A DNA stretch of 64,000 nt. Origin: Oscheius onirici (taxonomy: Eukaryota > Nematoda > Chromadorea > Rhabditida > Rhabditidae). Below, one piece after another: positions 60,165 through 64,000 of the stretch. A program made the translations under genes and the position numbers. Where the stretch lies: assembly GCA_932521025.1 (NCBI GenBank), contig OW051469.1, forward strand, positions 7,762,398 to 7,826,397, written 5' to 3'. Position 1 is the first letter of the stretch; each line of letters begins with the position of its first letter. The notes beneath the pieces were generated by a model. That model searched no databases, was not told where the DNA came from, and worked only from the letters and a program-made list of their open reading frames with translations.

Positions 60165-61133
60165 CTAATTATGTTTGGATATCAGTTCCAAGAGGCGATA
60201 GAAAGGATCTACACACATGACGGCCATTCTGGGACAACCACCAGTGGAGAGCGAGGTGGGACGGAAGAGTGCGCTCACCGGGGCCAAGTCGAAGGAGCGG
60301 CTTCTTAATCTCCACTGCCTCTCGATGATTTGCGTGCTGCACCTAGTAACCGGATCGACGAAGTTCTGGCTGTGATCCACGGCAGTGGCCGAATCCATGG
60401 TCGACCACTTGACGGTACGCTCTCCATTCGTCACTGTAGATTATTGTTCACAAGCGCCGTTGTCCCTGATCAACGGGATGAGAGTGGCGGCAGTTCGGTC
60501 GTGGACCCAGAAGGCACGGACCTCTTTGGTTCGACGGCAAATCATGCCAAAGAGCCATGAACCTTCAAAAATTGATCTTTTTAGGATATGGAATGCACTC
60601 ACCCTGAGCTCTTCGGAGGTAGTTGTTGACACGATGGCCACGGTGTCCGAGACGGTTGCCTTGCATCATTCGGCCGCGATTTCCTTTACGCCTTCCTCTC
60701 ATGAAGCAGAAGGCTGTAGATAACATCCTTAGGATCGATCTGTATGTTATGAGTGAGACAGTTGTTCCATTACAATCACTTTCCGATTCGGCCTTCCTGC
60801 TGCGTCCACAGTGTTGAATACCATCATAGCGGTAGGAGCAGCAGGATCGTAGGCGGACGGTCCATGATGAGCCGACTTTTCGTTGCGACACTTATTGCAG
60901 CGAAACATCGGATTGCCGTTCCTCGAGACTTTCTTGATCAGGCCAGTACAGAATGGCTTCCTCGAATTGAACGGCTTCTGGTGACAGACGGCGAGGAAGT
61001 CGTTTCCACGTCTGTTCTGTCCAACTGGATCCGTAGCTGCCAGCAGATCAAAGTGACGAAGGAATGACGTTGTCCGGACAGGGTCCTCGAATTCTTCGTA
61101 AAGTTGGACAAGAGTCGAATCCTGGCGGGCCAT
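60165..61133 (-). mobile_element. Merlin-superfamily transposase gene, probably degenerate
   Basis: Minus strand from 61133: MARQDSTLVQLYEEFEDPV, then CRN-type zinc ribbon FRCNKCRNEKSAHHGPSAYD, GRPNRKVIVMEQL, then after a frame change NRGRMMQGNR and VNNYLRRAQ. After an apparent intron (gtgagt near 60601) it continues GSWLFGMICRRTKEVRAFW, DRTAATLIPLIRDN, then DHSQNFVDP, CSTQIIERQWR and the end LISKHN. This is the expected ISXO2-like DDE order (G-WVFG, DR-A-TL-PII, H--NFVDP--G-HTQ-IE--W). Stops and frame changes suggest decay unless more introns exist. No terminal inverted repeats were located. Confidence 0.7.
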
Positions 61134-61557
61134 AGGTTAAGAGACTGATTCCCAGGCCTAATTTTTCTCGGATGGTGATATTTCTCTGTCTATTTTCTCA
61201 TTTTTCGTTGTAAGACTCACCGTTGCAAGTCCTTTAATCTCAATCGGCCATAAAACTGATGGCAGACGTTGTCTTCGCTAGCTATGACCAGCGTTGATAA
61301 AGTTTTGAATCAGGCTGTCAGTCAAAATATCTTCGAAGATCGGGCTTTGGGTTACGCTGTAAGCGACCACCAGACGACTGCGTTGGTTGGCGCCGTCGTA
61401 TCACCAAATTTGTCTGTATGCTCTTCATCTTTTCTGAAGCTTTGTACTACCGGACAACCGGTTCTTTTTGACCCCTTTCGAACTGCCCTTTGTTGCATCT
61501 ATTGAAGCGAAAATCGGTTAAAACTACAAGTTCAAGAGAGAGACAAGATACTTCCAG

Positions 61558-61638
61558 TCAGCTTTCTTCAGTCTCTTCTTTTTCATTCTCGTCGCTTCGA
61601 TTTGACTCTCCAGCTGGTAAGGGCAGGAGCTCTGTAGC
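61558..61638 (-). CDS. possible last exon, acidic C-terminus
   Basis: After ATTTTCAG the minus strand reads ATELLPLPAGESNRSDENEK and a Glu-rich end before TGA (61558-61560). Acceptor and stop are convincing together, but the upstream exons were not identified; the F-box-like gene at 62.1 kb has its own stop. Unassigned. Confidence 0.3.
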   Translation of the reverse strand, partial: ATELLPLPAGESNRSDENEKEETEES

Positions 61639-62150
61639 CTGAAAATCTGGAAGGAGACAGGACAAAACACGAGGCATCGTAAGCCTTTTTCAGGGGTTGT
61701 TTCTTACGCCGTGAAAAACTATAACAGATAACCAAAGATACTGCCTTTGGAGGTGAGGAGAGGAAAGAAACCGGAAGGAGGATCTCGCTTTCTCCGGATC
61801 TAACACTCGCGTTCCGGATAAGAAAAAGATATCGTCTGTAAAAGCCTATGATATCGTCTTGTCCCTAGATAAGTTCATATTCTTTGTTTGTTTCCTGATC
61901 ATATTGACTACCGCACATTCCTGTGTTCCGAAGCGTTTTTGCAAAAGGTTGAAAAGCATACAGTATAGGGGCATGTTCCAACTACTATCACCATACCTAC
62001 TGCAAAACTATCGATAGACTAGCATATGCAGAAAAAAAGAACACCGATGCACCGTAGAAAATGTTTATTTTCTATATTCGGAACATTTGATTCCCAAGTA
62101 ATAGTGAGCCCAGAATTCGGGGCAGTTTATGCAGATATCAAAACTCTTGA

Positions 62151-63123
62151 TCATCCAATCGGATGTGGCAATATCATGTTCATCGGAACATCTTTATTCC
62201 GGTTGAAGCACATTATGACGTTCCTCATCTTCTTGATTGACGGCATTTTGAGCATCTCGACCGGATGGGTGTGGAGCCAAACACGATCTATCCTGAGCTG
62301 CTTGCGGTGAATAGAGAAGGTTTCGGCGCGGACCTTCGTCAGAAAGTTGTCCAGTTGGTCCAGTTTTACCCTGTTGTCGAACGGCACTTCTCCGATATCA
62401 GGAGGCAGGACGATCAACACGTGGACATGACTAATGTTGGGACGGTCTGAGATGAGGTCGGACAACTGTTCGTAGGGCAGATTGGCAACGGAATCGACCT
62501 GGAAACCATTTTCTCTGTCTAAAAGAAAAAGTTTACTTACACTGATGATGAGCCAGAGATTCTCCACGTACACCTGCTTCAGTTGGTAGCCGATTTGGGG
62601 TAGAATGTCAGAATTGGCCGTCCGTCGTCATCCTGTCCTTCAATCTCGACCACCATGACCTGCTCCCTCACTCGACACTGACCAAATTTCATCATGCGGT
62701 AGTGCATCAGCTTGCTCGTTTGACCAAGACGACCGAACTTCCGAGCATTTATATTCTCGCAGACCTGGGCCAGAATGTGTTTGGGAAGATGGACGATGCT
62801 CAGCTTGTTCGGATCCTCGAGGAAGTTGGTTGGATCCAGATTCTGAAGTTCCTCCGGTAGTCGGGCAGCCTCGTAGTCGAAGAGACGATCCGGGACAGTT
62901 ACGAATTCCTCGATCTTGTACTTGCGCTCTATGGCTGTTTCCAGACCCGAATCATGGGAGAGGCTCTCCAGGCTCGAGGGAGTAGATCTACTGCCATCGG
63001 TCGAGTCGACAACGACGGGCCTGTAAAAAGAATTGCATACTTCCCACATTGTTCGTACCTTTTCCAGGAGCCGTGAAGCGTCCAAGCCGATGCCCGGAAA
63101 TTGACGAGAAGATCGAGGCACAT
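62151..63123 (-). CDS. F-box-like protein
   Basis: Start at 63123 (MCLDLLVNFRASAWTLHGSW), a 40-bp intron from gtacga, then a Ser-rich segment and a Glu-rich helix. An F-box-like stretch follows: KLSIVHLPKHILAQVCENIN with FGRLGQTSKLMHYRMM. In frame this reads to a stop at 62579. A likely intron from CGA|gtgagg to AAGCAG gives VYVENLWLIIS, then a final exon with DRPNISHVHVLIVLPPDIGE and HPVEMLK, stop at 62151. That resembles the large nematode F-box/FTH class, whose products recruit substrates to SCF ubiquitin ligases. The gene structure is tentative. Confidence 0.55.
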
Positions 63124-63810
63124 GTTTACAGCAAGTAGAAAGCAGCTATCGGCTACAGTGCAACGAGGGACAAGTGACTAGTAAATCAGTTGCATCCTGT
63201 CGAACTCTATTTTAGACACACTAATCCACTTTAACTTGTTCCCAAGTATGTCTGAAGCTTTTATTGAGGATAAGGAGGGGAGCTTTGTGCCCACAATTAG
63301 TTTCTAACAAGTCGCGACAGGAAAAGAAAGTGCTCGAACTTTGGTAGTTGCTTACTGGGATAGTACGTTTGGAACGGAGTGACAAGGGAAGAATGAGGGG
63401 GGAATATGGCTGAGGCACTGTGACAGAACGAACGAAGTAACAGCTGAATACGAAAGAAAACTTGAGCCCTGGAAGGGCGTTGCTAACCTTGTAGTAAACA
63501 AAAGCACTAAAGGAAAGCCTTTTTGAGACTTCCAGACATTTCAGACTATTATGGCAGGGTAGAACCGCAAAGGACTTGATCAAACTCCCTACTCGGGTCT
63601 CTCTAATAACTAACTCACTTTCCTCAACTTCATGTCATCGTGTACTCCCAGAAATCGTCGATTATTTCTTTGATCAAGTACTACTTGAAGACCATACCAA
63701 ACTTGTCCCCGCTGTTGTAGATGACCAGATTTCTCAGCGTCAGGTCCCGACCGGAGGGATGAATCAGTTTTGCTATTGTGATTTCCATTGTTGACGTTAA
63801 ACTTTATTTA
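63124..63810. other. intergenic with a dispersed repeat
   Basis: At about 63464 GAGCCCTGGAAGGGCGTTGC followed by CCTTGTA matches about 47226 in a UTP20 intron. No gene recognised. AATAAATAAA (minus strand, 63803-63812) belongs to the gene entering from the right. Confidence 0.5.
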
Positions 63811-63966
63811 TTAAAAAATGGCTGTACAGAAGTTGGGAACCTTGGGAGCTTCGGGAATAGCAGCTTCGACGGCAGTTGAAGCCCCTGTAGTGGTAGCCCG
63901 ATCAGCTGGGCTGTCATTGAACAAGGCGGAGAAAAGGTCAGAGGAGCCGAAGAGACCCTTTACTTG
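63811..63966 (-). CDS. last exon of a gene cut by the window edge
   Basis: After CTTTTCAG the exon encodes about 51 residues (QVKGLFGSSDLFSALFNDSP, then Ala/Thr-rich, ending PKVPNFCTAIF) to TAA at 63811-63813, which overlaps an AATAAA-type signal. The body lies beyond 64000. The family is not identifiable from this tail. Confidence 0.6.
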   Translation of the reverse strand, partial: QVKGLFGSSDLFSALFNDSPADRATTTGASTAVEAAIPEAPKVPNFCTAIF

Positions 63967-64000
63967 CTGAAAAGAGGTCTTTTAAAACAAAACCTTTGTT

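Noticed and set aside
61286..61505. Plus-strand frame MTSVDKVLNQAVSQNIFEDR
   Set aside because: Reads plausibly, but there is no splice partner, family or poly(A) signal to support it.

Overview
This window is compact animal nuclear DNA, most probably from a nematode. Introns are mostly 40-100 nt with T-rich TTTCAG-like acceptors, genes are dense on both strands, and there is no bacterial operon structure. Five start codons (GBE1, E2F7/8-like, RPL37, UTP20, TPI-like) sit 2-14 nt downstream of a good splice acceptor with no evident coding exon upstream. That is what spliced-leader trans-splicing looks like, although 5'UTR introns are an alternative. The assignment is inferred from gene architecture and protein resemblance; no database was searched.

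Layout: 0-8 kb holds a complete glycogen branching enzyme (GBE1, minus) and a copine/RGLG-type vWA protein (minus). From 7.9 to 15.6 kb (plus) lies an adhesion GPCR with about four repeated Cys-rich ectodomain modules, a mucin-like linker, a GAIN/GPS region and seven membrane segments. It converges on a one-TM, coiled-coil protein (15.6-18.7 kb, minus). An atypical E2F7/8-type repressor occupies 19.8-24.0 kb (minus). Introns of the GPCR and of the E2F gene each carry one arm of an apparently identical 878-bp inverted repeat. Each arm contains a whole intronless REEP5/YOP1-type gene antisense to its host. From 24 to 27.5 kb is intergenic DNA with E2F-like sites and a TATA-like box.

From 27.5 to 49.1 kb RPL37 is followed closely by the very large UTP20 gene; both serve ribosome biogenesis or the ribosome and may be co-transcribed. 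A 6.5-kb UTP20 intron contains a complete chaoptin-like leucine-rich-repeat gene on the opposite strand.

From 49 to 64 kb is a repeat-rich region: a fold-back element, a 196-bp MITE, LINE relics and Merlin-type transposase remnants. Interspersed are a lineage-specific gene with a GC-AG intron plus a broken paralogue, a short CWC27 cyclophilin, a triosephosphate-isomerase-derived gene with a dead active site and an in-frame stop, an F-box-like gene and the last exon of a gene running off the right edge. I saw no tRNA, rRNA or CRISPR array.
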